From Candidatus Melainabacteria bacterium (lineage in GTDB: Bacteria; Cyanobacteriota; Vampirovibrionia; Obscuribacterales; Obscuribacteraceae), in NCBI GenBank assembly GCA_003963305.1, contig RXJR01000008.1, positions 172,361 to 236,360 on the forward strand: a stretch of DNA of 64,000 bases, read 5' to 3'. Under the pieces are notes generated by a model that made no database searches, was not told the DNA's origin, and saw nothing but the letters and a program-made list of their open reading frames with translations. Made by a program: the position numbers and the translations under genes. This document shows, in pieces, positions 9,669-19,527 of this stretch (position 1 is its first letter; each line of letters starts with the position of its first letter).

Positions 9669-10913
9669 TCATTCTGAGAGTTGCTTTGTCTCAGGCATGA
9701 ACCAGAGAAAGAATGCCATGGCCGCGATGGAAATGCCTGCTAGGGTCAGGAAACCGGCGTTGTATCCCGCGAATTTGACGATAAAGCCAATCAGCAGATT
9801 GCTCAATCCTGCGCCGATGCCCAGTCCGGTAGCGATGATTCCCTGGACAACATTGAATCGTCCAGTGCCGCGTGTCAGATCGGCTGCTACGACGACGCCG
9901 AGAACGCCATAAATGCCCGCACCGATTCCATCAAGAATCTGAGCCGCGATCAGGGCGTAAGGGTTGCTGGTGGAAGCGAAGATAAGGGCGCGCAGAGGCA
10001 GTGATGCAAACGCAATCAGAAAAACAGGCTTGCGACCCCAGCTTGCCGCATATTTGCTGGCCAGTAGTGCTGCCGGGACCATACAAAATTGGGCTACGAT
10101 GATGCAGGCTGACATGCAGACACCGGCATCCATGATCTTCGTCTCCGCCACCTTTTGCCCGGCTTGCGGCAGCATGGCAGCATTTGCGAAGTGAAACAGA
10201 ATCGCACTCAAAGCAAATATGGCAATGCGTTTGTCTCGCAATGTATGCATGAGTCCTTCGGGGCGGTGATTCTCATTATCGGCAGTATGCTGGCTTCCTC
10301 GAGCAAGAGCATGGTCGATATCGCTTCTTTTGATAAACAACACGCTCAAGACGCTGCTTAGACCGAGCAGGGCTACGACGTTGAATATCGCCCCAATTGA
10401 GAATGCTTTGCTGACAGCTCCTGATAGCACTGCTGCTGTGACATTGCCGCTATGATTGAAAGCTTCGTTTCGTCCGATTCGCCGATCGAATCCATGTGGG
10501 CCGACAAGCCCCAGGCTTATTGCTGCCACTGCCGGCGGCAGAAAGGCGCTGGCCGAACCAATTAAGGCTTGTGCGGTAATGACACAGGCAAAGCATGGGA
10601 AAGCAACGAGGAGAAGGCACCCGGCTGCGATTATCAGTGCTGAAATTATAATCACAGCACGTTTGTGTTCGACTCGGTCGACAATCGCTCCAGCTGGAGT
10701 CTGGAACAGTACCGCGCAGACGCTCGCAGTTGCCATAGCCATTCCGATTGCTCCAGCGTCCCACCTCAACGTAGATTTCAGGTAAACAGCCAGATATGGA
10801 CCAACTCCGCCCACGACATCGGCGAGAAAGAAGTTCAGTGCATCCAGGGCGATCAGGCTTCTCTTCGAAGTCGGGTTCTGTTCTCGTGATTGTAATACCG
10901 AATGTGATACCAT
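9669..10913 (-). CDS. Major facilitator superfamily transporter
   Basis: A 414-aa integral membrane protein with about twelve hydrophobic segments arranged in two halves, as in MFS permeases. The loop between segments 2 and 3 has DRVEHKRA, matching the family's basic G-x-x-x-D-R/K-x-x-x-R region, and the C-terminus has FLWFMPET. Substrate cannot be inferred; the sequence resembles drug or sugar efflux members. A second, different MFS protein lies at 11846-13075, with a HAD phosphatase between them on the opposite strand. Confidence 0.8.
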   Translation of the reverse strand: MVSHSVLQSREQNPTSKRSLIALDALNFFLADVVGGVGPYLAVYLKSTLRWDAGAIGMAMATASVCAVLFQTPAGAIVDRVEHKRAVIIISALIIAAGCLLLVAFPCFACVITAQALIGSASAFLPPAVAAISLGLVGPHGFDRRIGRNEAFNHSGNVTAAVLSGAVSKAFSIGAIFNVVALLGLSSVLSVLFIKRSDIDHALARGSQHTADNENHRPEGLMHTLRDKRIAIFALSAILFHFANAAMLPQAGQKVAETKIMDAGVCMSACIIVAQFCMVPAALLASKYAASWGRKPVFLIAFASLPLRALIFASTSNPYALIAAQILDGIGAGIYGVLGVVVAADLTRGTGRFNVVQGIIATGLGIGAGLSNLLIGFIVKFAGYNAGFLTLAGISIAAMAFFLWFMPETKQLSE

Positions 10914-11189
10914 GAAAAGACCGTGCGCTTTTTCGTTGACACGCTGATTGGTAAGTCCTGGCCTGAACTCGGACTGGATTGGTTTTTGTCTGTTGAAGCG
11001 CTACCCGTACGATTCTTTCTCAGAAACCTGACCGGTGAGTTACTGCTCTGACCGAACCGCTGCCCGGTAAGTTCCCGTTCTTGATTTGAACTAATGTTGC
11101 ACTTCTCCGTTGTCAAAGTTCGATCTTATTTGAAAAGCTTCGAAAAGCTCGCTAGATTGTGTATCTGACCTCGCCTCGAAGGATTTGAA

Positions 11190-11831
11190 GTGGCACCAAA
11201 GACCGAAATTACTACAGTTTTTTGTGATGTAGGCGGCGTTTTACTGACAGATGGCTGGGGCCATGAATCCCGAAAGCTGGCTGCCAGGCACTTCAATTTT
11301 GATTATGAAGAGTTCGAAAAGCGACATCAGCCTCTCGCTGAAGACCTCGACTGCGGTTTTATCAATGTCCTGGATTATTTGAATCAGACTCTCTTTTATC
11401 GTCCTCGCGCCTTCAATCAATCGGAATTTATGGAATTCATGAGAGCGCAGTCCGAGCCATTCTCTGACCGCATCGAAGTGATCGCGGAAATCGCCTCGTC
11501 GAAGAAATTCTTGATGGCGACCATCAACAATGAGTCCCTGGAACTGAATTCTTACCGCATAGGTAAGTTCGAGCTATACAAATACTTCTCGCTTTTCTTT
11601 TCGTCCTGCTATATGCGTTCGAGCAAGCCGAAGGCGCCAATTTTCGACAATGCTCTTTGTATTACCCAGAAGTCCGCTCGGGAGTGCGTGTTCATCGACG
11701 ATCGCGAGACCAATCTCGTCGTTCCAAAGCAGTTAGGAATGCGCACCATACTTTGCAAGGAAGCAGGTCAGTTGCGCAAAGAATTGATGGATCTCGGTGT
11801 ATTCACGCAACGCCCACCACATCTGGTTTAG
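11190..11831 (+). CDS. HAD-superfamily hydrolase (subfamily IA)
   Basis: 213 aa from a GTG preceded at good spacing by GAAGGA. The N-terminal motif VFCDVGGVLL is the DxGGV form of the HAD nucleophile, with the usual second Asp replaced by Gly as in the YihX/epoxide-hydrolase-N-terminal-like group. The later motif ECVFIDDRETN supplies the acidic metal-binding pair. It is probably a small-molecule phosphatase. The second-Asp change leaves the exact chemistry uncertain. It converges with the MFS gene that follows, with a 14-bp gap. Confidence 0.75.
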   Translation: MAPKTEITTVFCDVGGVLLTDGWGHESRKLAARHFNFDYEEFEKRHQPLAEDLDCGFINVLDYLNQTLFYRPRAFNQSEFMEFMRAQSEPFSDRIEVIAEIASSKKFLMATINNESLELNSYRIGKFELYKYFSLFFSSCYMRSSKPKAPIFDNALCITQKSARECVFIDDRETNLVVPKQLGMRTILCKEAGQLRKELMDLGVFTQRPPHLV

Positions 11832-11845
11832 TTCGAGCTATTGCT

Positions 11846-13075
11846 TTAGTTCACTGAGGTTTTACTTGTCTCCGTCGCCAGGCGTTGAATCTGTTCTTCG
11901 TGGCGCTGAGCGAGTGAATTCGCTACGAATACCATGACCGTGCAGGTCGCAAGCAACGCTGCCACCAGTCCGTAAGCGACAAAAATACTGGAGCGGTCAG
12001 CAATGAATCCCAGTACCAGAGGCGCCACTAAAATCGACGAACCCGTGCCCAGTGACATGCGCGACGTGGCACTGGCGGCTCTGTCTGAGGCTACGGCAAT
12101 TGCTGCCGAAAGAGTCATTGGATAGAAATTTGCGATGCCCAGTCCGGTGATAAACAGGCCAATCACACTGAGAATGGCGTTGTTGCCCAGCCAGTAGAGA
12201 GCAAATCCACTTAAGGCTGTGACAGCCGCTATCGGTAAGAGTGTGTGAATATCGAAATTGCGGGTCAGTCGACTGCCGCAGATTCTACCCAGCAACATCG
12301 CGGCCATAAACACTGATACGCAGGCTGAAGCATCGATTCTGGGCAGTTTTACCACCTTCTCCAGAAAATCGGCACTCCAGAAAATCAGCGACCATTCGCA
12401 TCCTACGTTTAACAAAATGACGATCCAGTATGCCCAGTAAGCCTGAGGTAAGGCTGCTGCCGCTTTTGACTTTGTTTTTGGTTCCGAGCCCGGTACTTGT
12501 CTTTTTCTGAAAGTCAGGAACAAGATGCTCAGCGTCAGGAGCGGAACCGCTAACGCGAGGCGCCAATTTATGCCGTACCGCATTGACGTGCTGACGGCTA
12601 ACGGCGCGAGAAAGCAACTGATGCTGCCAATAATATTGGCTTCAGTGATGGCGATTGCTCTTTGTGAGCCGAATCTGTCAGAGAGAATGGTATTGATCGT
12701 TTGACCCATCGTGCTGCCCGAGAATCCACCCAGCAGCGCACCGAATATGGTGAATATGGGATTTCTGCTCACAATAATCAAAAGAATACCAAGGCAGATT
12801 CCCGCACTGCCTGACCAGATTACCTTTTGGCGGCCGAATCTTTGCATGCTCTTGTCGCCGCTCAACCCGGCTAGAAGCACACCGATCGCCCAGGCGCTGA
12901 AGTGCAGCGCCCCGACCGTATAAGTCAGATGCAATTCTGAGCGTAAAAATGGCATAAATGGACCGAAACACGAAATCGTGTAGGTCGAGCTGCCAATCAA
13001 CAAATAACCCAGCCAGGTGAAACCGTCCCTGACGAAGTTTTGTGTCGTGTCTTGATTTGGCACTTTATCGGGCAA
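11846..13075 (-). CDS. Major facilitator superfamily transporter
   Basis: A 409-aa protein with about twelve hydrophobic segments and the cytoplasmic-loop motif GDKSMQRFGRQKV between segments 2 and 3, typical of MFS permeases. The central loop (about residues 200-215) is basic and charged, separating the two six-helix halves. It shares no obvious close similarity with the MFS protein at 9669-10913. Substrate unknown. The start codon faces the divergent LRR-kinase gene across 110 bp. Confidence 0.8.
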   Translation of the reverse strand: MPDKVPNQDTTQNFVRDGFTWLGYLLIGSSTYTISCFGPFMPFLRSELHLTYTVGALHFSAWAIGVLLAGLSGDKSMQRFGRQKVIWSGSAGICLGILLIIVSRNPIFTIFGALLGGFSGSTMGQTINTILSDRFGSQRAIAITEANIIGSISCFLAPLAVSTSMRYGINWRLALAVPLLTLSILFLTFRKRQVPGSEPKTKSKAAAALPQAYWAYWIVILLNVGCEWSLIFWSADFLEKVVKLPRIDASACVSVFMAAMLLGRICGSRLTRNFDIHTLLPIAAVTALSGFALYWLGNNAILSVIGLFITGLGIANFYPMTLSAAIAVASDRAASATSRMSLGTGSSILVAPLVLGFIADRSSIFVAYGLVAALLATCTVMVFVANSLAQRHEEQIQRLATETSKTSVN

Positions 13076-13185
13076 CCTTAGTGAACCCTATTCAACTCCT
13101 TTTCTTTGTATTCAGCAAGTGCCTGCTAAGACAAGTGAACCATTACATGGAATACTTGTAGGAAGATCCTTTTCGATTTTAGCCA

Positions 13186-15447
13186 GTGGAAGACTCTAAT
13201 CAAATCAGTAGTGACGGACCCTCTTTCGGTCAGCTCTCCAATACGTATCGTTTCTTCGGAAAGATTGGTGCCGGAGGTATGGGCGCTATTTACAAAGCGC
13301 ACCATACGATGCTCAAGAAAGATGTAGCAATCAAGATTCTGCATCAGGTTAATGAGTTTACGGTGCAGCGATTCCAGCGTGAGGCGCAAGCTGCTTACAA
13401 CTTGCATCACGAAAATGTAGTCGCTGTGCATGAGTTCGGTGTCACAGAAGATGGGCAGCCGTACATGGTGATGGAATTTATCGAAGGCAAAACGCTCTCT
13501 GCCGTCATCGATGAGCGTGGTGCCTTACCACTCGATCTGTGCGTCAAGATATTCAAGCAGGTTTGCAGCGGCGTTGCGCATGCGCACTCCAGGGGAGTCT
13601 TGCATCGAGATTTGAAGCCCAGCAACATCATGTTGACTGAGCCTGACAGCTGGAATCCGCAGGTGCGAATTGTTGATTTCGGCATAGCAAAAGTTCTTGA
13701 TTTGCCTGAAGACGATACCAGTACAGGAAAGCTGACGCGCACAGGTGATTTCGTTGGCAGCCCCCTCTACATGAGCCCAGAGCAATGCCTGGGGAAGAAC
13801 ATTGATTTGCGTTCAGATATCTATTCGATCGGTTGCATCATGTACGAGGCTCTGACGGGGAATTCTCCTTTTGCGGGCGGGACATCGATGGAAATTATGC
13901 TTCGCCAGATGAGCGATAAGGCTCCCACGCTCAGAGAAGGAGCTAATGGAATCACTTACCCGGCCTGGATAGAGAGGCTGGTAGCTCGTGCTCTGGCCAA
14001 GGATCCTGATCAGCGTTTCCAGAGTATCGAAGAGGTAAGAAAAGCTCTGGACGAGCGTCTGGTCGCAGAAGTAAGGACAAATAGGCGTGATGGTGGCTCG
14101 GCTTTCAGCGTTAATAAGGTGGTCATCGCCAGTGCCGCTGCTGCATCACTTGTGGTGGCAGCCGGCGGGTTCTATTTTTTCAATCAAAAGTCTGAGAAAG
14201 TTCATGAGAAGATGCCATCGGAGCTACTCGCCGATCAGTTTCCCGATTTGAAAATTGAAAAGAACAATAAATCCGGAACGAACGAATCGTATGACGATAT
14301 CAGTAAAGATCCGACAGCTCTGACGGCGCCCATGCACGATGAGATCGTTGAAAGAAGTGTGGCAGACCGTTCGCAGACAGAGATCTCCTGTCAGGGACAG
14401 ACTTTGTCAGACAGTGCTCTTAATGGGTTGAAAGACCGATTTGATATCAAAGGTCTGCTGCTCGCTGACTCCGGCATATCAGACAAAGCTTTGCAATATG
14501 CGCGCCATCTGCCGCTTGTTAAAGTCGATCTTGGCAATAATCCAAAAATTACAGATCGGGTGCTTGCTTACCTGAACCCCGGCACGTTAGAGGAACTGTA
14601 TCTTTCCAGGACTGGTTTTAGAAGTTCCGGATTGGCTGCTCTTAGTAAGTTCAAGAATTTGCGCATGCTGGCGCTCGATTCAGACAGCATCTATGAAAAG
14701 GATTTGCCGGCGCTGCTTAATTGCAGCAATTTGATCAATCTCAGTCTCTCAGGCAATCTGGAGATTTATCAAACGGCGTGCCCGGTCATCTCGCGCTTGT
14801 CTCATCTGCGTTATTTGAATATTGGTCACACGCGCGTTGACGGTCGGGGAATGTCTCACTTGCGCGCTTTGAAGGAATTGAATGTACTGATATTGAACGG
14901 CACAAGGGTTGATGACGCAGGTGTGGCCGCTCTTCAAGGGTTGCCGCTCAGTACGCTTGAGTTGCAGTGGACTGCCATTACAGATGGTGCTACAAGGACT
15001 ATCTCCAAAATGAAAACACTGCGCGAACTCGCTTTTCAGCATCTGCCTATGTCGCACGATGCGATTAAGTTGATAGCCGCCTTGCCCCTCAATAAGCTCG
15101 TTCTCTACAACTGCGATATAGACGATGTAGATCTGGAAATTCTCTCGCATTGCAAAACTTTGCGAGAGTTGCATCTAAGTGGCAACAGAAAAATTACCGC
15201 CGCCGGGTTGAAGTTGTTGTCCGGCCTGCCCCTTCAGGTTTTGGTTCTGGAAAAGGTAGATGTGAACAATCTTGATTTGCCCATTTTTGCAAGCTGGAAA
15301 AACCTGAGAACTATCGATTTGAGGAACTGCCCGGGCGTCACAACAGTCGGAGCCGATCGCCTCAAAAAGGCTATCGGACATGACCTCTCGGTTCTGCCTT
15401 TCGACGAACCAAGCATCAAAAATATCAACTTCGGGTCGCCTTTCTAA
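13186..15447 (+). CDS. Ser/Thr protein kinase with extracytoplasmic leucine-rich repeats
   Basis: 753 aa from a GTG start. The cytoplasmic kinase domain (about residues 20-285) is complete: GAGGMGAIYKA loop, AIKIL Lys, HRDLKPSN, VDFGIAK and MSPEQC. One transmembrane segment follows (about 307-327). The C-terminal half (about 400-745) is a series of leucine-rich repeats of the RI/GALA-like style, with periodic L-x-x-L-x-L and repeated NGTRVDDAGVAAL-type units. The topology of kinase inside and LRR outside is that of a receptor kinase sensing a protein or peptide. No cognate phosphatase is adjacent. Divergent from the MFS gene. Confidence 0.85.
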   Translation: MEDSNQISSDGPSFGQLSNTYRFFGKIGAGGMGAIYKAHHTMLKKDVAIKILHQVNEFTVQRFQREAQAAYNLHHENVVAVHEFGVTEDGQPYMVMEFIEGKTLSAVIDERGALPLDLCVKIFKQVCSGVAHAHSRGVLHRDLKPSNIMLTEPDSWNPQVRIVDFGIAKVLDLPEDDTSTGKLTRTGDFVGSPLYMSPEQCLGKNIDLRSDIYSIGCIMYEALTGNSPFAGGTSMEIMLRQMSDKAPTLREGANGITYPAWIERLVARALAKDPDQRFQSIEEVRKALDERLVAEVRTNRRDGGSAFSVNKVVIASAAAASLVVAAGGFYFFNQKSEKVHEKMPSELLADQFPDLKIEKNNKSGTNESYDDISKDPTALTAPMHDEIVERSVADRSQTEISCQGQTLSDSALNGLKDRFDIKGLLLADSGISDKALQYARHLPLVKVDLGNNPKITDRVLAYLNPGTLEELYLSRTGFRSSGLAALSKFKNLRMLALDSDSIYEKDLPALLNCSNLINLSLSGNLEIYQTACPVISRLSHLRYLNIGHTRVDGRGMSHLRALKELNVLILNGTRVDDAGVAALQGLPLSTLELQWTAITDGATRTISKMKTLRELAFQHLPMSHDAIKLIAALPLNKLVLYNCDIDDVDLEILSHCKTLRELHLSGNRKITAAGLKLLSGLPLQVLVLEKVDVNNLDLPIFASWKNLRTIDLRNCPGVTTVGADRLKKAIGHDLSVLPFDEPSIKNINFGSPF

Positions 15448-15457
15448 ATTCGAAGAG

Positions 15458-16948
15458 CTACTTCTGTTCGCTCATAACGAAGTCCAGCGTTGCGCGAGCG
15501 CCTTTGTCGTAGAGCATGTTGACGAGTAACTCCAGCTCTTTGACGAAGCGATCGTCTTTGCCCAGGTCTCCGAAGATATCGGTCAGCTCGAGCAATGCTT
15601 TTGGATCGCGGGTCTTCTTGGTTACGCCGGTGAGCCGGTCGGCTTGTGGATCCTGTATTGGAATGTCGGCTCCCTGCTCGTCTTTCCCGTTCAAGAAGCG
15701 CATCCAGCTTGCCACACACAGCGTCAGTTTGCGAATCGGTCCCTTTCTTTCAAGCTGTTCGACAATTGAAGGAAGGATGAACTTGGGCAATTTAGAAGAA
15801 CCGTCAAGACAGATTCTCAAAGCCTGGTCTTTGATTGTTTCGTTGGCAAAGCGCTCCATCAGGCTCTTTTTGTACTCGCTGAGGTTGACGCCAGGAATCT
15901 CGCCGACCAGGGGGGTCACTTCTTCGTTCATCATGCCCTGGATGTAAGGAATGAATTCCTGCGCCTGAGCGATTTCGTAGATGTAGCGATAGCCGCAAAG
16001 ATAGCCAAGATAGCCCATCGCAGAGTGAGAAGCGTTCAAAAGTCTGATCTTCATCTTCTCGTAAGGGGCCACGTCTGAGGTGAATTGAACACCGACTTTT
16101 TCCAGTGGTGGTCGTCCGTTGCAGAAAGAATCTTCGATTACCCACTGCTTGAACGGCTCGGCGACTACTGGAAATGCATCTTCCAGTCCATAAGTGTCAC
16201 GCACGAACTCCCGCTCTGCATCAGTTGTTGCAGGCGTAATGCGATCAACCATGCAATTGGGGAAGCTGACATTTTTGTCGATCCACTTTGCTAATTCCGG
16301 GTCGCGTTTCTGGCAGAAGGCGAGCAGCGTTGATTTGGCGACGTGTCCATTGCCTTGCAGGTTGTCGCACGATAGTACCGTAAATGGTGTCACTCCCGCT
16401 TTGCGTCTGCGGTCCAACCCTTCCGCCAGATAACCGAAGATAGTCTGAGGCTTGCCTGGATTCTTCAAGTCGTTCTGGATGCCTTTGTTGTCGAAATCAA
16501 GTTCGCCAGTGCCCTGGTTGAAACAGTAACCACCTTCAGTCGCAGTCAGAGAGACGATTTTGATGCTTGGGTGAGCCATTTTTTCAAATACTTGTTCAGG
16601 ATTTTCGTGTCCGAAGATATAGCTCTTCAATGCCCCGATCACACGCGCATTGCTTTTCTTGCCGCTGCGCTCCACCAGCGTATAGAGGCAGTCTTGCTCG
16701 TTTAGAGCTTTGTTCATCGCGGCATCTTGAGGCATAATGCCTACGCCGCAGATCGCCCAATCTTTGAGCCCGTGTGACTGAAACAGCTCGTCCAGGTAAA
16801 GCGCCTGGTGAGAGCGATGGAATCCACCAACACCGATGTGCACAATGCCCTCGGTCACGTTTTCGCGATCGTATGTGGGGCAAACCACATCTTTGGGCGC
16901 ATTTTTGAGCAGATCTTTGGACACTGGCGTAGATGTTTTATTCGTCAT
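15458..16948 (-). CDS. Mannitol 2-dehydrogenase family oxidoreductase
   Basis: 496 aa, the usual length for the polyol-specific long-chain dehydrogenase family (mannitol 2-dehydrogenase, fructuronate reductase). The N-terminal NAD(P) fold has HIGVGGFHRSHQ, and the catalytic region has MKIRLLNASHSAMGYLG with the conserved Lys, Asn and His. AEPFKQWVIED also fits. It would interconvert mannitol and fructose or a related polyol/ketose pair. A second family member sits 6.5 kb away at 21999-23573 in a GC-rich island with a different composition. It ends 10 bp from the convergent LRR kinase gene. Confidence 0.85.
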   Translation of the reverse strand: MTNKTSTPVSKDLLKNAPKDVVCPTYDRENVTEGIVHIGVGGFHRSHQALYLDELFQSHGLKDWAICGVGIMPQDAAMNKALNEQDCLYTLVERSGKKSNARVIGALKSYIFGHENPEQVFEKMAHPSIKIVSLTATEGGYCFNQGTGELDFDNKGIQNDLKNPGKPQTIFGYLAEGLDRRRKAGVTPFTVLSCDNLQGNGHVAKSTLLAFCQKRDPELAKWIDKNVSFPNCMVDRITPATTDAEREFVRDTYGLEDAFPVVAEPFKQWVIEDSFCNGRPPLEKVGVQFTSDVAPYEKMKIRLLNASHSAMGYLGYLCGYRYIYEIAQAQEFIPYIQGMMNEEVTPLVGEIPGVNLSEYKKSLMERFANETIKDQALRICLDGSSKLPKFILPSIVEQLERKGPIRKLTLCVASWMRFLNGKDEQGADIPIQDPQADRLTGVTKKTRDPKALLELTDIFGDLGKDDRFVKELELLVNMLYDKGARATLDFVMSEQK

Positions 16949-17114
16949 AATTTAACTGCTTTGTTTGAGGTTGCGTAATGAGGAGTTGCCAACTGCCTGC
17001 TCCCAATGCTTAAAGTTGCCGAGCAACTTTCGGCATCTCGCCTTTTTCGTTCCTGTCAGGTTCGAAAAAGCCGAATTTGTCTGGCATTGCGAATACTCAG
17101 TTGTCGAGCGTGCT

Positions 17115-17123
17115 TGTTATAAT
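17115..17123 (+). promoter_or_regulatory. Extended -10 promoter element
   Basis: TG at 17115-17116, one base, then a consensus TATAAT at 17118-17123: an extended -10 box. No good -35 is present, which the TG extension can compensate for. It would start transcription near 17130, about 20 nt upstream of the ATG at 17152, giving a short leader. Confidence 0.55.
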
Positions 17124-17151
17124 ATCAAAACAGTCGCACCCGGTACAATTC

Positions 17152-17340
17152 ATGACTAGCAATTCGAATCCCTCCCCCGATGAGCAGCAAGCCGACATCG
17201 ACCGCCAGATAGCAGAGTTGTTGGCAAAAGGCTATAAACGCGAAGATCTGTGGATTTCAGGATCTGGCCGAGTCATGGTCGATCCTGACGCCAAAGACCT
17301 CGAATCTCACAACAAAGTTTTTCATCCGGACAAGAAATAA
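17152..17340 (+). CDS. Small hydrophilic protein of unknown function
   Basis: 62 aa from the ATG at 17152. An upstream in-frame ATG at 17077 would place the promoter-like TATAAT inside the gene, so the shorter form is preferred. It is charged throughout, with a short helix (about residues 12-26, QQADIDRQIAELLAKGY) and a DLWISGSGRVMVDPDAKD segment; no Cys or membrane segment. It converges with the zeta-toxin-domain gene, 42 bp away. An antitoxin role was considered but there is no resemblance to epsilon antitoxins and the orientation is wrong for a typical pair. Confidence 0.6.
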   Translation: MTSNSNPSPDEQQADIDRQIAELLAKGYKREDLWISGSGRVMVDPDAKDLESHNKVFHPDKK

Positions 17341-17382
17341 TTAGCCAACCTGGCTGTTAGCGCGCCGTCGCTTGTTGTCCAG

Positions 17383-19527
17383 TTAGTGATTTTCGAATCC
17401 CGGTTCCCAGGGTTTGGGCATCTCAGGATGGCTGGCACGAACGACGGGGAATTTTTCGCCTTTCGGTACCTCGCCGTTGTAGTGCATATACTGGTCCAGA
17501 TAACCGGATCTTCCGATCAGTTCTTCAAAGACCTTCGCAACATTGTCGTTGACGCGGCGCAATGCCCACTCAGGGTCGATTACCTGTCTGACACCTTTCT
17601 CGTTCGGCTCTGCCATAGAGCGCGAGTAGACCCGCTGTGCAGAGGTTTCAGGTGGTACTTCAACATAGTGCACCGCGATTTTTGTGTAGCCCGCTTGTCT
17701 GGCATCGCTGATGATCTGCTCCATCAACTGCAGTTTTTGTCCCAGGAACGGCAGCACGACGTTGTCTTTGCGGTCGAATGCTCGCTTGAGATTCATTGCT
17801 CTGATTTCGCCAGAAACTCCACCTACTGCCACTTGTCCCAGACCGTTCTCGTATCCGGGAATGTGCGGATTGATCTCGTCTCCATCAATTACTGTGGCAC
17901 CGCGTTTCTCGGCCAGCGGCTCAACTACGTTTGTGGTTTTGCCCGCTCCGGGCGGACCAACGACAATATCGAGAACGCCTCCCTGCACTTTTGCCGGCAC
18001 GAATGTTTTGTCGGAAATGGCCTGTTTCTCTGCTTCAGTGATAACAGGTTGTCTTCCTGCCACCTCTTGATGGAGGGCCTGAATTTTGTTGATGTTTGCG
18101 ATCTGCTCCGCTGTGAAAACATCACTGAGCGGATGCAAAACCGTTACGTCTGCTCGCGGCTTTCCATCAGCCGTGTAGAAACCATCAGGCTTGAGGATTT
18201 TGTCTGTTTGATTGACATACTCAATGGTGCCTTTGCTCTGCGGTGAAATCGTCAAAGTGGGCTCACCGCCTTTGTAGACGACACGTAGAGTCTGACCTTC
18301 GGGAACTTCGAAGCTGAAGATGCCGTTGCCCTTTACGTCAACTGTGCCCGAGCCACGCACCAGTTCTGCTCCATCTCTAAGCACCGGACGCTCGCTCAGC
18401 TTCTCAGTCGGTACAACCGAGCGCACCGTGATGTTTTCAAGGAAATTCGCTCGTTTGCCACCGTCTGCCGCCACATGTTGCTCTGCAACGATGTGAGTGT
18501 TAGCCGTTTCGACCGGTGAAGTCATACGGGCGCTGGTGTTCGGTTCGATTGCAGTTAAGCCGATCGCCGCCGCCAGTGTGGCTTTTTTCGTCAGGTCGTC
18601 TGCCGATTCCACTGCCTCTGAGATTGTTTCTTTGATTTCAGCCTTCTTATCGGCAATCGCCTCTTTCAGACTGCTGCCGTTGCCGTTTGGTTTGGCTTCT
18701 GCAAGTGGCGTGTTTCTGGCGCCATAAAACGCACCCGGTGCCGATGCGATTCCATCAACGATTCCCTGATAGGCTCCGCGTTTCAGTATTTCCCCCCAAT
18801 CATATGGGCCGCCGCGCTGAGATTGGGCCATAAGCTCGCCAGTGGCGCCGCCTGTCACACCAAATGTGGTGCCCATGGCGATGTTGCGCAGCGCCTGGCT
18901 TCGATCGAGAAGCCCGCCCGATAACTTATTCAGTCCCGAGGTGGCACCGTGAGCGGCACCGAAAATGGCCACATCCAGAGCCAGCGATTTGGGATCGAAG
19001 GCTGTTGAAAGTGTGCGTCCAAGAGCTTGTGAGGCATCGAAGTTGCCCTGCGGGTTGAGCCAGTTCTGCGGAGTCAAGCCGACGTCGATTGCTCTACCGG
19101 AGACGCCAAGGACAACGCCTTTAGCCGGTACGCTCCACAATCCACTGCTCATCACATTAGAATTGCCGACCCGGTCGAAAAGCGCTTTCGTTGCTGCCCC
19201 TTTGGCTGCACCCATACCAAATTCGGTCAGTTGCATCTCCAGGCTGTCGCCGACGCGTACTTCATTTGCGGCGCCCAGCGCCATACTCGCTGCGAAGGCA
19301 TATTTGCCTGGTGTGAAAAGTGCGGCTGTCTGGAGGAAACTTGGTGCGTAGCGGCTGATTTCTTTGCCGACGCTGCTGTTTGAGCCAATCGTGGCATCAA
19401 GTACCGAGTCGACCCCAGTCTGCAAGTAGCTTTTGTGCTGCGGCTGTTGTACTTCCTTCAGCATCGCGTGCGATGAATCTGGAAGTTGACCGTTGGGTAT
19501 CAGCGCTGATTCGGGTCTGTCTGGCAT
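17383..19527 (-). CDS. Large protein with C-terminal zeta-toxin / P-loop kinase domain
   Basis: 714 aa. The C-terminal region (about residues 520-700) is a zeta-toxin-like P-loop kinase: Walker A VVGPPGAGKTT, an acidic motif VIDGDEIN, and a basic RVYSRSM region. Zeta toxins phosphorylate UDP-N-acetylglucosamine. The N-terminal about 270 residues are Gly/Ala-rich and weakly hydrophobic, resembling the helical pre-toxin regions of large secreted or membrane-associated proteins. The middle (about 350-450) is a beta-rich segment. This is far longer than plasmid zeta toxins (about 290 aa), and no epsilon-type antitoxin adjoins it. A physiological kinase or a polymorphic effector are both possible. 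Confidence 0.65.
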   Translation of the reverse strand: MPDRPESALIPNGQLPDSSHAMLKEVQQPQHKSYLQTGVDSVLDATIGSNSSVGKEISRYAPSFLQTAALFTPGKYAFAASMALGAANEVRVGDSLEMQLTEFGMGAAKGAATKALFDRVGNSNVMSSGLWSVPAKGVVLGVSGRAIDVGLTPQNWLNPQGNFDASQALGRTLSTAFDPKSLALDVAIFGAAHGATSGLNKLSGGLLDRSQALRNIAMGTTFGVTGGATGELMAQSQRGGPYDWGEILKRGAYQGIVDGIASAPGAFYGARNTPLAEAKPNGNGSSLKEAIADKKAEIKETISEAVESADDLTKKATLAAAIGLTAIEPNTSARMTSPVETANTHIVAEQHVAADGGKRANFLENITVRSVVPTEKLSERPVLRDGAELVRGSGTVDVKGNGIFSFEVPEGQTLRVVYKGGEPTLTISPQSKGTIEYVNQTDKILKPDGFYTADGKPRADVTVLHPLSDVFTAEQIANINKIQALHQEVAGRQPVITEAEKQAISDKTFVPAKVQGGVLDIVVGPPGAGKTTNVVEPLAEKRGATVIDGDEINPHIPGYENGLGQVAVGGVSGEIRAMNLKRAFDRKDNVVLPFLGQKLQLMEQIISDARQAGYTKIAVHYVEVPPETSAQRVYSRSMAEPNEKGVRQVIDPEWALRRVNDNVAKVFEELIGRSGYLDQYMHYNGEVPKGEKFPVVRASHPEMPKPWEPGFENH

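Noticed and set aside
17160..17185. TTCGAATCC resembling a tRNA T-arm
   Set aside because: No acceptor, D or anticodon arm can be built around it, and it lies inside a small coding region.
17152..19527. 62-aa gene plus zeta-domain gene as a toxin-antitoxin pair
   Set aside because: The genes converge rather than forming an operon and the small protein has no resemblance to epsilon antitoxins.
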